In this document: positions 7,587 through 15,813 of the stretch, piece after piece
Layout: each line of letters opens with the position of its first letter
How positions within the stretch are numbered: the first letter of the stretch is position 1
From: Nemorincola caseinilytica
Lineage (GTDB): Bacteria > Bacteroidota > Bacteroidia > Chitinophagales > Chitinophagaceae
NCBI RefSeq assembly: GCF_039540515.1
Contig: NZ_BAABFA010000019.1
Coordinates: forward strand, 247,693 to 311,692
Direction of reading: 5' to 3'
Length of the DNA stretch: 64,000 nucleotides
Notes under the pieces: model-generated
Seen by the model: only the letters and a program-made list of their open reading frames with translations
Told to the model about the DNA's origin: nothing
The model's database searches: none
Translations under genes and position numbers: made by a program

Positions 7587-9626
7587 ATGAAACGCATTAT
7601 ACATAATATGTGGCGTTGTTGCTTTGTATTGCTCTTGCTTACAGGTAGCTGCTATATGGTGTATGCACAGAATGTGGTATTCACAGCTGTGGCCGGCGCT
7701 ACCAAAATGGGTATAAGAGACCAGGTAAATGTGCAATACACCATACGCGATGCACAGGATCTGCGTACCGTCACCAATCCTTCGGACGCAGACTTTGTGA
7801 TAGTAGGTGGCCCATACCAGTCTCAAAGCTCCAATACCTCTATATCGGGCAACAGGGTGGTGACCTCGCAGGCCCTTACGCTCACCTACACACTACAGCC
7901 ACGCAGAGAGGGCACCTTTACCATACCGCCTATAGTGGCCAAGGATGGCGCAGGGCATTCTTATCAGTCCAATTCGGTGACCATACAGGTGGTGGCTGGC
8001 TCTCTGGCCCAGCAGCGCCCACAGCAGCGTGGCGGTTTCGACCCCTTCTCTGATGGCGATGATGATATAACCGCCATGATGCGCCAGATGCAACAAATGC
8101 AGCAGATGCACATGCAGCAGCTACAGCAGCGGGCACAGGCCGCAAGAGGCCAGCAGCCACAGCAGCAACCCCAGGCTCAGGCCGATGCCGACCCTCCTGT
8201 GAATGATGCCGAGATAAAGAAGGACCTCTTCATAAAGGTGACCGCCGACAAGAGCAAGGTGCGCCTGGGCGAGCAAGTGACCATAAGCTACAAGCTGTAT
8301 TCGCGTGTGCCTATGCAGGTATCTATATCCAAGCTGCCTACGCTGAACGGCTTCTGGGCACAGGACTTCGACATACCCAAGCAGGCCAAGCCTACCGAGG
8401 AGGTTGTGAATGGCAAGAAGTTCCAGGTATTCCTGCTGAAGAAATCGGCCCTGTTCCCTACACAGGCCGGTACGCTGGAACTGGACCCTGCCGAGGCAAA
8501 GGGTATGGCGCGTGTGGTGCAGCAGGTGCGCCGCAAGATGTCCGACCTCTTCGACCCATTTGGTGCCGGTACGCTGATGATGGATGATCCATACTTCAAC
8601 AATACCTACTACAATACCATGGTGTATAAGGATGTGCCTGTACACCTGCAGAGCGCACCTGTGAAGATAGAAGTAGCACCCCTGCCCGACAAGAACAAGC
8701 CGGAGAGCTTCAGCGGTGCGGTGGGCAATTTCTCCATAACCGGGAAGATAGACAAGCGCACACTTACCACCGACGATGTGGCCACTTATACACTGGATAT
8801 AAATGGTAACGGCAACCTGAAACTGATAGAGGCGCCGCGCCCTACCCTGCCCAATGGCCTCACCACCTACGACCCTGTGATAATAGATACCATCACAGGG
8901 CGCAGTACTACTATATCGGGCTCCAAGATAGTTACCTATGTCATCACCCCGCAAACACCGGGCGACTATACCATACCCCCCGTGACGCTATCCTATTTCG
9001 ATCCGCAAACGGGTAGCTATACTACCGTGCAGACCAACGAAGTGAAACTGCAGGTAAAACCCGGCAAGAACTACATGAGCCGCAAGCCTGATAACAACGT
9101 AAGCAGCTACAAAGACATACACGACATACTGAAACAAACTCCGCCGGAACTGACCTTCGATAGCGGCCCCATTATGCACAAGCCCGGGTATTGGTCGCTC
9201 TATGTGCTGCCTATGGCCCTGCTGGCAGGCTATGTGGTATGGCGCCGCAGGGACGAGGAGCTATCGCGCGATACGGTGGCCCTGCGCAAGAAACGCGCCA
9301 ATAAGGTGGCCTTTCAGCGCCTGGCCACTACACGCACCCTGCTGCAACAGAAGGACAAAAAACCATTCTACGAAGAGATATCTAAGGCCATATGGCTCTA
9401 CCTTAGCGATAAGCTGTCCATACCACTCTCGGCCCTATCGAGGGAAACGGCCACAGAGGCCATGAACAGCCGCAAGGTACCTGACGATGTACAGAAGAGG
9501 CTGGAGCATGTGATAACAGAATGCGAGACATCGCTCTATGCCAGCGGTGGGCTTCGCACCATGAACGATACCTACGAAGATGCCGTAAAAGTGATAAGCG
9601 ACCTGGAAGATATATTCAAAGCATGA
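7587..9626 (+). CDS. batD: BatD family protein
   Basis: 679 residues. A signal peptide (~1-27) leads to a large periplasmic part built of beta-rich domains beginning VVFTAVAGATKMGIRDQVNV, then a Gln-rich linker (~155-205, many QQM/QQP), further beta domains (VTADKSKVRLGEQVTISYKL), one transmembrane helix (~535-551) and a cytoplasmic helical tail. This is the BatD architecture of the Bacteroides aerotolerance cluster, whose biochemical role is still unclear. The stop overlaps the start of batE (ATGA). The batA/batB/batC and moxR genes usually found upstream are not in this window; tRNA-Phe and the island lie there instead. Confidence 0.88.
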   Translation: MKRIIHNMWRCCFVLLLLTGSCYMVYAQNVVFTAVAGATKMGIRDQVNVQYTIRDAQDLRTVTNPSDADFVIVGGPYQSQSSNTSISGNRVVTSQALTLTYTLQPRREGTFTIPPIVAKDGAGHSYQSNSVTIQVVAGSLAQQRPQQRGGFDPFSDGDDDITAMMRQMQQMQQMHMQQLQQRAQAARGQQPQQQPQAQADADPPVNDAEIKKDLFIKVTADKSKVRLGEQVTISYKLYSRVPMQVSISKLPTLNGFWAQDFDIPKQAKPTEEVVNGKKFQVFLLKKSALFPTQAGTLELDPAEAKGMARVVQQVRRKMSDLFDPFGAGTLMMDDPYFNNTYYNTMVYKDVPVHLQSAPVKIEVAPLPDKNKPESFSGAVGNFSITGKIDKRTLTTDDVATYTLDINGNGNLKLIEAPRPTLPNGLTTYDPVIIDTITGRSTTISGSKIVTYVITPQTPGDYTIPPVTLSYFDPQTGSYTTVQTNEVKLQVKPGKNYMSRKPDNNVSSYKDIHDILKQTPPELTFDSGPIMHKPGYWSLYVLPMALLAGYVVWRRRDEELSRDTVALRKKRANKVAFQRLATTRTLLQQKDKKPFYEEISKAIWLYLSDKLSIPLSALSRETATEAMNSRKVPDDVQKRLEHVITECETSLYASGGLRTMNDTYEDAVKVISDLEDIFKA

Positions 9627-10372
9627 ACCGTATAGCAGCCATATTAGCCCTTGTGATGCTGTCGCTGCACGGCATGGCCGCCGACTGGCAGGCCCACTGG
9701 AAGAAGGCCACCGGCTACTACATACAAAAGCAGTACGACAGCGCGGCCTGGTACTACGAGCAGGTAGCGGCCCTGCATCCGCACAATGCCGAAGTATACT
9801 ACAACCTGGGCAATACCTACTACCGCCTGAACAAGATAGCACCCGCCGTGCTGAACTATGAGCGTGCCCTGCATGTGGACCCCGGCCACCGCGATGCGCA
9901 CGACAATCTCACCATCACACAGGCGCGCATCAGTCACCAGGTAGCGCCGGCAGAAGATATATTTTTCGTAACATGGTGGCGTGGCCTCACCGCCCACACC
10001 ATGGCAGGTACATGGGCCGCTGTAGCGCTCATAGCCTTCCTTATGGCGCTGGGTATATACTGGGCTCGCCGTTACACACAGGGCGGCGGACGGCTACCCA
10101 TGCAGCTACCCGGCATACTGGGCTTCGTCAGCGCATGTGCCATCATCTTTGGCCTGGTGGCCGCTGCCAATAGTGTGAACCCGCGCAAGGCAGTTGTCTT
10201 TGAGCAGGACACCCCGCTCATGAACGCCCAGCAGATAAAGGGCAAACCCGCCGCCCTGCTGCCCGAGGGCACCACAGTACGCATAATAACCGATGGCGGC
10301 AACTGGCTGGAAGTAGCCCTGCCCGACAACCGCACCGGCTGGGTACAGGCCAGCCAGGTGATGAAGGTGTGA
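9623..10372 (+). CDS. batE: BatE-like TPR/SH3 membrane protein
   Basis: 249 residues: signal peptide (~1-20), about two to three TPR repeats (~25-100, including HNAEVYYNLGNTYYRLNKI), two transmembrane helices (~127-147 and ~162-182), and a C-terminal bacterial SH3-like domain ending in GWVQASQVMKV. The start ATG overlaps the batD stop, so the two are translationally coupled. The layout matches BatE proteins, thought to act with BatA-D as an inner-membrane complex in stress tolerance. Confidence 0.85.
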   Translation: MNRIAAILALVMLSLHGMAADWQAHWKKATGYYIQKQYDSAAWYYEQVAALHPHNAEVYYNLGNTYYRLNKIAPAVLNYERALHVDPGHRDAHDNLTITQARISHQVAPAEDIFFVTWWRGLTAHTMAGTWAAVALIAFLMALGIYWARRYTQGGGRLPMQLPGILGFVSACAIIFGLVAAANSVNPRKAVVFEQDTPLMNAQQIKGKPAALLPEGTTVRIITDGGNWLEVALPDNRTGWVQASQVMKV

Positions 10373-10453
10373 GATGTGTTGAACCATACGGTTCCGACAG
10401 CGTTTTTCAGGTCATATAGGCGGCAATTATTTATCTTTACAAAAAAGTACCCT

Positions 10454-10687
10454 ATGGATGCGTTGATAAAAATTAAGGTCTCTGAGTTGAATACTGCTTT
10501 CCTGGAAAAGCTAAGAGCGCTTTTCAAAGGAAATGATGATGCTGAGTTGACCATATCTTTCAATGAGTATTCGCGGAACTATATGGAAACATTGAATCGC
10601 TCCAAGGCAGACCTTGAACAACGCAATGGACTCGTTTCCTTTACTATCGATGAACTGGAAGCCTTTTCAAACAAAAAGTCTGCATGA
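10454..10687 (+). CDS. Antitoxin of a YoeB-type toxin-antitoxin pair
   Basis: 77 acidic residues beginning MDALIKIKVSELN. The C-terminal part (residues ~45-77) is the likely toxin-wrapping segment. I recognise it by position: its stop overlaps the start of a YoeB toxin (ATGA), the usual antitoxin-first order. It does not show an obvious YefM/Phd N-terminal DNA-binding fold, so it may belong to another antitoxin class. A TATCTTTA -7-like element lies at 10432-10439, 14 bp upstream of the start. Confidence 0.7.
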   Translation: MDALIKIKVSELNTAFLEKLRALFKGNDDAELTISFNEYSRNYMETLNRSKADLEQRNGLVSFTIDELEAFSNKKSA

Positions 10688-10944
10688 GAAGGGTGACATT
10701 CACTCCTGATGCATTCAGAGAATATAATGAATGGATGGAGGCCGACCCTGAGATCATACAAAAGATCATACTGCTACTGCGAAACATTCAGAATACCCCC
10801 TTTACCGGTCTGGGTAAACCCGAACCGCTTAAAGGTGCTTTTTCAGGGTATTGGAGCAGGCGCATCACTCACGAGCACAGGCTCATTTACAAGATCACGA
10901 ACACCGATATAGAGATAATAAAGTGCAGGGGCCATTACCAGTAG
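10684..10944 (+). CDS. yoeB: Txe/YoeB-family mRNA interferase toxin
   Basis: 86 residues that align along their whole length with YoeB. The diagnostic core PFTGLGKPEPLKGAFSGYWS is followed by RRITHEHRLIY and a C-terminal CRGHY. The YoeB catalytic residues Glu46, Arg65, His83 and Tyr84 correspond to Glu47, Arg66, His84 and Tyr85 here. Family members cut mRNA at the ribosome. The gene is intact and overlaps its antitoxin by 4 bp, so the module looks functional. Confidence 0.92.
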   Translation: MRRVTFTPDAFREYNEWMEADPEIIQKIILLLRNIQNTPFTGLGKPEPLKGAFSGYWSRRITHEHRLIYKITNTDIEIIKCRGHYQ

Positions 10945-11132
10945 CCCTTCCCGACAACTTCACCATCTGGGAATAAGTACTACCTCAGAGCTGCATACTC
11001 CATCATATTACTCCTTGTTTTTTAACCCGAGAGCCATATTGCTTAAAAACGATCTGTTAATTTTTATACTACGCTGCCGGAAACATTGCCAGAATATAGG
11101 TTAGCTTACTTTTGCACCACAATTTTCCACAC

Positions 11133-13472
11133 ATGCGTTCCCTGCTCTCCCTGTTCTTTGTTTTTCTTTCCACCATAGTATTGGCCCAGCAAAAAGTATC
11201 GCTCAGCGGCTATATGCGCGATGCCGCCACGGGCGAGTCGCTCATAGCCGGTACCGTATACATCAAGGGTGCCGACCAGGGTGCCACTACCAACAATTAT
11301 GGCTTCTACTCTGTTACTGTGCCTGCGGGCAAGTACACCGTCATATACTCCTATGTGGGCTACGAGTCCATATCTATGGAGATGGACCTCAGCGCCAATA
11401 AGAAGTATAATGCCGAGCTCTCCAATGGTACCACCATGAAGGAGGTGAAAGTGACCGCCGGACGCAAGGACGAGAACGTGAAAAAGGCCGACATGGGCAC
11501 CATAAGCCTGTCCATAGGCCGCATAAAGCAACTGCCCGTGCTCTTTGGCGAGGTAGATATACTGAAGACCCTGCAACTGCTGCCCGGTGTGCAGAGCGCA
11601 GGCGAGGGCAACTCGGGCTTCTATGTGCGCGGTGGCGGCCCCGACCAGAACCTGGTGCTGCTGGATGATGCCGTGGTATACAATACCGGCCACCTCTTCG
11701 GCTTCTTCTCGGTGTTCAATGGCGATGCCATAAAGGATGTGACCCTCATAAAGGGTGCGCCACCTGCCAACTATGGCGGCCGCCTGTCATCGGTGGTAGA
11801 TGTATCTATGAAGGATGGCAACCTCAAAGAATACCATGCCGAGGGCGGTATAGGTCTCATAGCCTCACGCCTTACCATAGAGGGCCCTATCAAAAAAGAG
11901 AAAGGCTCCTTCATGGTATCGGGGCGCAGAACGTATATCGATGTGCTGGCGCGCCCTTTCTCCGACAGGCTGCAGAACACAGGCTACTACTTCTACGATG
12001 CTAACCTGAAGGCCAACTACATACTGGGCACCCGCGACAGGCTATACTTGAGCGGCTATACAGGTGTAGATAAATTCAAGTTCGCCAACTCGCGCGGCTC
12101 CTTCCAGGCCGATATACCCTGGGGCAATAACACCGCCACCCTGCGCTGGAACCACCAGTTCACCGATAAGCTCTTTGCCAATACCACCCTTGTATACAAC
12201 GATTACGATTTCGCATCTACCTTCAGCCTCAGCACCTTCTCGGTAAAGCTGTCATCGGGGATAAGGGACTATAATGCCAAGACCGACTTCGACTATTATA
12301 CATCTTTCAATCACCATATAAAGGCAGGCGCTGCATACACCTACCATACCTTCATACCCAACCAGGTATCGGGCCAGCTGGATACCATTACACTAGAGCC
12401 CAGCAATGCCTTTACCAAGTATGCACATGAGGGGGGTATATATATACTGGACGACTTTGACCCTACCGACTGGCTGAAGGTAAATGTAGGTCTGCGCTAC
12501 TCTGCCTTCGGACAGATAGGCCCCTATACATCGCTGAAGATGGATGCAGCAGGCAATGTGACCGACAGTGCCAAGTACAAAAAGGGAGAACTGGTGAAGA
12601 CCTATGGCGGCTGGGAGCCACGCCTGAACCTTCGCTTCGCCCTTACGGACAGGTCTTCTATAAAGGCCAGCTTTGCGCAGACCTACCAGTATATACACCT
12701 CGTTACCAACAATGGCTCTACCCTGCCTACCGATGTGTGGGCGCCCAGCACTGCCCTGGTGCAGCCGCAGAAGGCACGCCAGGTATCGGCAGGCTACTTC
12801 CACAACTTCCTCGACAACAAGCTGGAGACATCGGTAGAGGTATACTATAAGAATATGGAGAACCAGCTACAGTACCGCGAAGGCTATACGCCTAACTCTC
12901 TGCGCGATCCCGAGCTGGAGTATGTCTTCGGTAAGGGCGAAAGCTATGGCGCCGAGTTCTTCATCAATAAGACACAGGGCAAATTCACCGGCTGGATAGG
13001 CTACACACTGGCCTGGACCAACCAGACCTTCACACAACTGAACGGCGGCGAGACCTTCCCGCTGAAGTACGACCGCAGGCACAATATATCTGTTACCAGC
13101 AGCTACAACGTGAACAAAAAGTGGACACTCTCTGCCGTGTTCGTATTCGGCTCGGGCAATGCCGTTACGCTACCTACCGCCTACTACTTCATAGATGGCG
13201 AACTGGTGCAGCTCTACAGCAAGATAAATGCATACCGTATACCTGCCTATCACCGCCTGGACCTCTCTGCCACCTACACCCCGCAGCCAAAGAAGAAGCG
13301 CAAATGGGAAGGCAGCTGGGCATTCTCGGTATACAATGCATACAACCGCAAGAACCCTTACTTCCTTTATGTGGACAATTCGGGCAATGTGAACCAGGGC
13401 ATAGATATAAAGGTGTACCAGGTATACATACTACCCATCATACCTGCCATCACCTACAACTTCAAGTTCTAA
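11133..13472 (+). CDS. TonB-dependent outer-membrane receptor
   Basis: 779 residues from ATG 11133 (an in-frame TTG at 11112 lies upstream of the signal peptide). Signal peptide ~1-18; carboxypeptidase-regulatory-like domain ~20-100 (GYMRDAATGESLIAGTVYIKG, ending VGYES); plug domain ~110-235 with LLPGVQSAGEGNSGFYVRGG; then a 22-strand-type barrel to the C-terminal NFKF. It transports a ligand energised by TonB. No SusD partner or degradative enzymes lie beside it, so the substrate is unknown. A TACTTTTG -7 element at 11107-11114 precedes it. Confidence 0.93.
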   Translation: MRSLLSLFFVFLSTIVLAQQKVSLSGYMRDAATGESLIAGTVYIKGADQGATTNNYGFYSVTVPAGKYTVIYSYVGYESISMEMDLSANKKYNAELSNGTTMKEVKVTAGRKDENVKKADMGTISLSIGRIKQLPVLFGEVDILKTLQLLPGVQSAGEGNSGFYVRGGGPDQNLVLLDDAVVYNTGHLFGFFSVFNGDAIKDVTLIKGAPPANYGGRLSSVVDVSMKDGNLKEYHAEGGIGLIASRLTIEGPIKKEKGSFMVSGRRTYIDVLARPFSDRLQNTGYYFYDANLKANYILGTRDRLYLSGYTGVDKFKFANSRGSFQADIPWGNNTATLRWNHQFTDKLFANTTLVYNDYDFASTFSLSTFSVKLSSGIRDYNAKTDFDYYTSFNHHIKAGAAYTYHTFIPNQVSGQLDTITLEPSNAFTKYAHEGGIYILDDFDPTDWLKVNVGLRYSAFGQIGPYTSLKMDAAGNVTDSAKYKKGELVKTYGGWEPRLNLRFALTDRSSIKASFAQTYQYIHLVTNNGSTLPTDVWAPSTALVQPQKARQVSAGYFHNFLDNKLETSVEVYYKNMENQLQYREGYTPNSLRDPELEYVFGKGESYGAEFFINKTQGKFTGWIGYTLAWTNQTFTQLNGGETFPLKYDRRHNISVTSSYNVNKKWTLSAVFVFGSGNAVTLPTAYYFIDGELVQLYSKINAYRIPAYHRLDLSATYTPQPKKKRKWEGSWAFSVYNAYNRKNPYFLYVDNSGNVNQGIDIKVYQVYILPIIPAITYNFKF

Positions 13473-13491
13473 GCTAACGACATATAAAACG

Positions 13492-13530
13492 AAAAGGGGT
13501 CTCAACGCTGCTGAGACCCCTTTTCTATAT
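13492..13530. terminator. Bidirectional terminator between convergent genes
   Basis: A 13-bp perfect stem (13492-13504 with 13512-13524) with A-run on one side and T-run on the other, between the TonB receptor (+) and the exopolysaccharide operon (-). Confidence 0.9.
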
Positions 13531-13556
13531 CTCCATTGTGTAGTTGCTATCATGCA

Positions 13557-15800
13557 TCACTGCACATATATCTCGTCGCAGGCTATCATAGGTTTCTTGT
13601 TCTCGCGGTGGCGCCATGCAGGCAGCGCAGGTATATTGGTGGCCGTTACTCTTACAAAGCGGGCCTTTGTCTTACCTTCTGCCATAAAGGGCGTTACTGC
13701 TACGGCATAGTGTTCCTCATCGGCAGGGGTGGCTATGGTGGCATATGGCCTGTAGGTAGCGCCATCATCCGACACCTCTACCACTATCTTCGATGGCAGG
13801 AATATCCAATGCCTCGGGTCGTCCAGGAAATGCATCTTTACGCCTGTCATGTTCCTGGCAGCACCCATATCTATGGTAGCCACCATATCGGTACCATAAA
13901 AGCCCAGCCAGTTGTAGCTGAAATCGTTATAACCCGGCGTACCGTCCGTAAGCGTACGCGTGCCCTTTGCGGGGTATTCCGGCACAAAGGGGTATTTCAG
14001 AGTTACTGCAGCGCCTGTGGCTATAGACGGTGTAACGCCTGCGGCAAATATGGCATCCCATTCGGCCTTATAGGCATCGGGACCTATTCCCCCTTCCGAC
14101 AGCTCTGTCACCTTTGCTTTCTTGCAGTCAGCTACAAAGCGCGCTACTTTTTCTTTCAGCCCGGATTTTATTGTCCACACACCCTTGCTGTCTTTCTCAA
14201 ATACGCCATACTTCTCTATACCGTAGAAACGTGTCTGCTGCAGCACCGTATATTCCAGCGGCAGCCATACCCGGGCCACGCGCTCTGCATATATGGGCTT
14301 TGTTTCTACCGCTGCGGCTGCAGCCTCCAGTATCTCGCTATAGGCGTTCAGCTTCTCGGGCGCCAGGTAGCTGTTCCATTCGTTCACAGGGTTACCATAG
14401 ATGTCCAGCTTGCGTTTGCTGTCCTCCATATTGCCATGCAGTTGCCCTATATACTGCAGCAGGAATTTTGCCGCAGGCCCATAGTAGCCCTGCAGGAATT
14501 CCCCGGTCAGTTCTTTCACATCGGCCTTCTCATTGTTCAGCAGCCTCGCCTCCAGGTAGCAGCGCAGCTCGGCCCATTCGCCATAGGTATCGCCACTACC
14601 CTGCGCGAACACACCCTTTATTCCATTCTCCTTGTAGTACTGCATATTAGGCTGCAGGGTCAGGAAGTTGGGGAAAGGAGCAAGATAGTTGGTGAACTGT
14701 GTTATATAATCCCACACAAAGAGGTTCTTTGTAAGCGCGCCCCACTGTTTCACATCATTGCGAAAGGTAGCTGCCGTACCCTCTTGCGCCAGCGGCTTAT
14801 CGCGGTAGGCATCTATATTGCTCAGGAAGATGTACACATTATCGCCGGGTTCCAGGCTCTTTGGCGCACGGTGCGTATAGCCATAGGCCAGTGTGGTGAT
14901 GCGCTTGTCGGGAAACTGCTTCGCTACCCTGTTCACGAATTTTATGAGCGAGCCCGCATGTGTGCCCTGCTCATCGTCGGCGGCCTTGCACTGGCCGCAT
15001 TCGCACCAGCCTATATCATCATTCGGGCTTACAGACCAGTACAGCGCATCGGGGTTAGCGGCCATACGCTTCCTCAGCTCGGCCACAGTAATGTTGAAGA
15101 CCTCCTCATTGCTCAGACATAGCTGCGTGCCCTGCCTTACGCCCTTTACCAGTGCATAGTACTCCGGGTGCGCTTTGAAGTAAGTACCCACAGGCACCAG
15201 CTTATTGTAAGAGTGCCCCCACAGCCCCCACAGGTCTTCGAACTGCTGCAGCCTGTGCCATTCCAGGTACTCCACATCGCGCAGGGCCGGGTAGTATGTT
15301 TCGCGGTATACGAACAGGGGCCTGCTTTCGTCCTTCATATCGGCAGGTATCTTCAGCTTCTTTAGCCCGGGTACTACAGCAGGCACATCGGCAAATTTTC
15401 GTGCGCCTATATACTTTTCTATAAAGGCATATACACCATATATAAGTCCCCTGCCGCTGCCGCCACATATCACCAGGTCGTTGCCCATCATCTGCAGGCG
15501 ATAGCTTTCATCGGGCAGCCGGCCCGGCACCAGTATACCTTCTTTTTTGGTGTTGCCTACATATATGGCATTGGCGGTGGTCTTGCGCGGCTCGTTCACT
15601 ATGGCCAGCTGCATGCCCGTGGCACGCTTTATGTAGTCTTGCAACACTGTTGCAGAGCGCTGCTCCAGATTCGTAGGCTCGGCAGGTACAACTATGGAAT
15701 AGGTAGAGGTACCGCCATCTATCAGGGTCACTTCCTGGGCGCTGCCGCTGCACGCGCTCACACCCACCAGCAGAAAAGCCAAGTGATATATAAGTTTCAT
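13557..15800 (-). CDS. DUF4838 lipoprotein with C-terminal discoidin-like domain
   Basis: 747 residues with a lipoprotein signal (lipobox VSAC, Cys ~17). An N-terminal region (~20-150, with YVGNTKKEG and GRGLIYGVYAFIEKY) resembles the domain that precedes the catalytic barrel in alpha-glucuronidase-like enzymes. The central DUF4838 region (~165-490) has WSVSPNDDIGWCECGQC and VFAQGSGDTYGEWAELRCYL. The last ~140 residues look like an F5/8 carbohydrate-binding domain. DUF4838 proteins are thought to be glycoside hydrolase-like, but activity is unproven. It is the last gene of the six-gene operon, 13 bp after the TPR/barrel gene, the place where a PgaB-like modifying enzyme would fit. Confidence 0.8.
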   Translation of the reverse strand: MKLIYHLAFLLVGVSACSGSAQEVTLIDGGTSTYSIVVPAEPTNLEQRSATVLQDYIKRATGMQLAIVNEPRKTTANAIYVGNTKKEGILVPGRLPDESYRLQMMGNDLVICGGSGRGLIYGVYAFIEKYIGARKFADVPAVVPGLKKLKIPADMKDESRPLFVYRETYYPALRDVEYLEWHRLQQFEDLWGLWGHSYNKLVPVGTYFKAHPEYYALVKGVRQGTQLCLSNEEVFNITVAELRKRMAANPDALYWSVSPNDDIGWCECGQCKAADDEQGTHAGSLIKFVNRVAKQFPDKRITTLAYGYTHRAPKSLEPGDNVYIFLSNIDAYRDKPLAQEGTAATFRNDVKQWGALTKNLFVWDYITQFTNYLAPFPNFLTLQPNMQYYKENGIKGVFAQGSGDTYGEWAELRCYLEARLLNNEKADVKELTGEFLQGYYGPAAKFLLQYIGQLHGNMEDSKRKLDIYGNPVNEWNSYLAPEKLNAYSEILEAAAAAVETKPIYAERVARVWLPLEYTVLQQTRFYGIEKYGVFEKDSKGVWTIKSGLKEKVARFVADCKKAKVTELSEGGIGPDAYKAEWDAIFAAGVTPSIATGAAVTLKYPFVPEYPAKGTRTLTDGTPGYNDFSYNWLGFYGTDMVATIDMGAARNMTGVKMHFLDDPRHWIFLPSKIVVEVSDDGATYRPYATIATPADEEHYAVAVTPFMAEGKTKARFVRVTATNIPALPAWRHRENKKPMIACDEIYVQ

Positions 15801-15813
15801 TAGAGTATGTATA

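Noticed and set aside
13536..15122. A 528-codon plus-strand ORF
   Set aside because: It is the antisense shadow of the DUF4838 gene; the minus-strand product has a signal peptide and recognisable domains, while this one is rich in Cys, His and Tyr with no known family.
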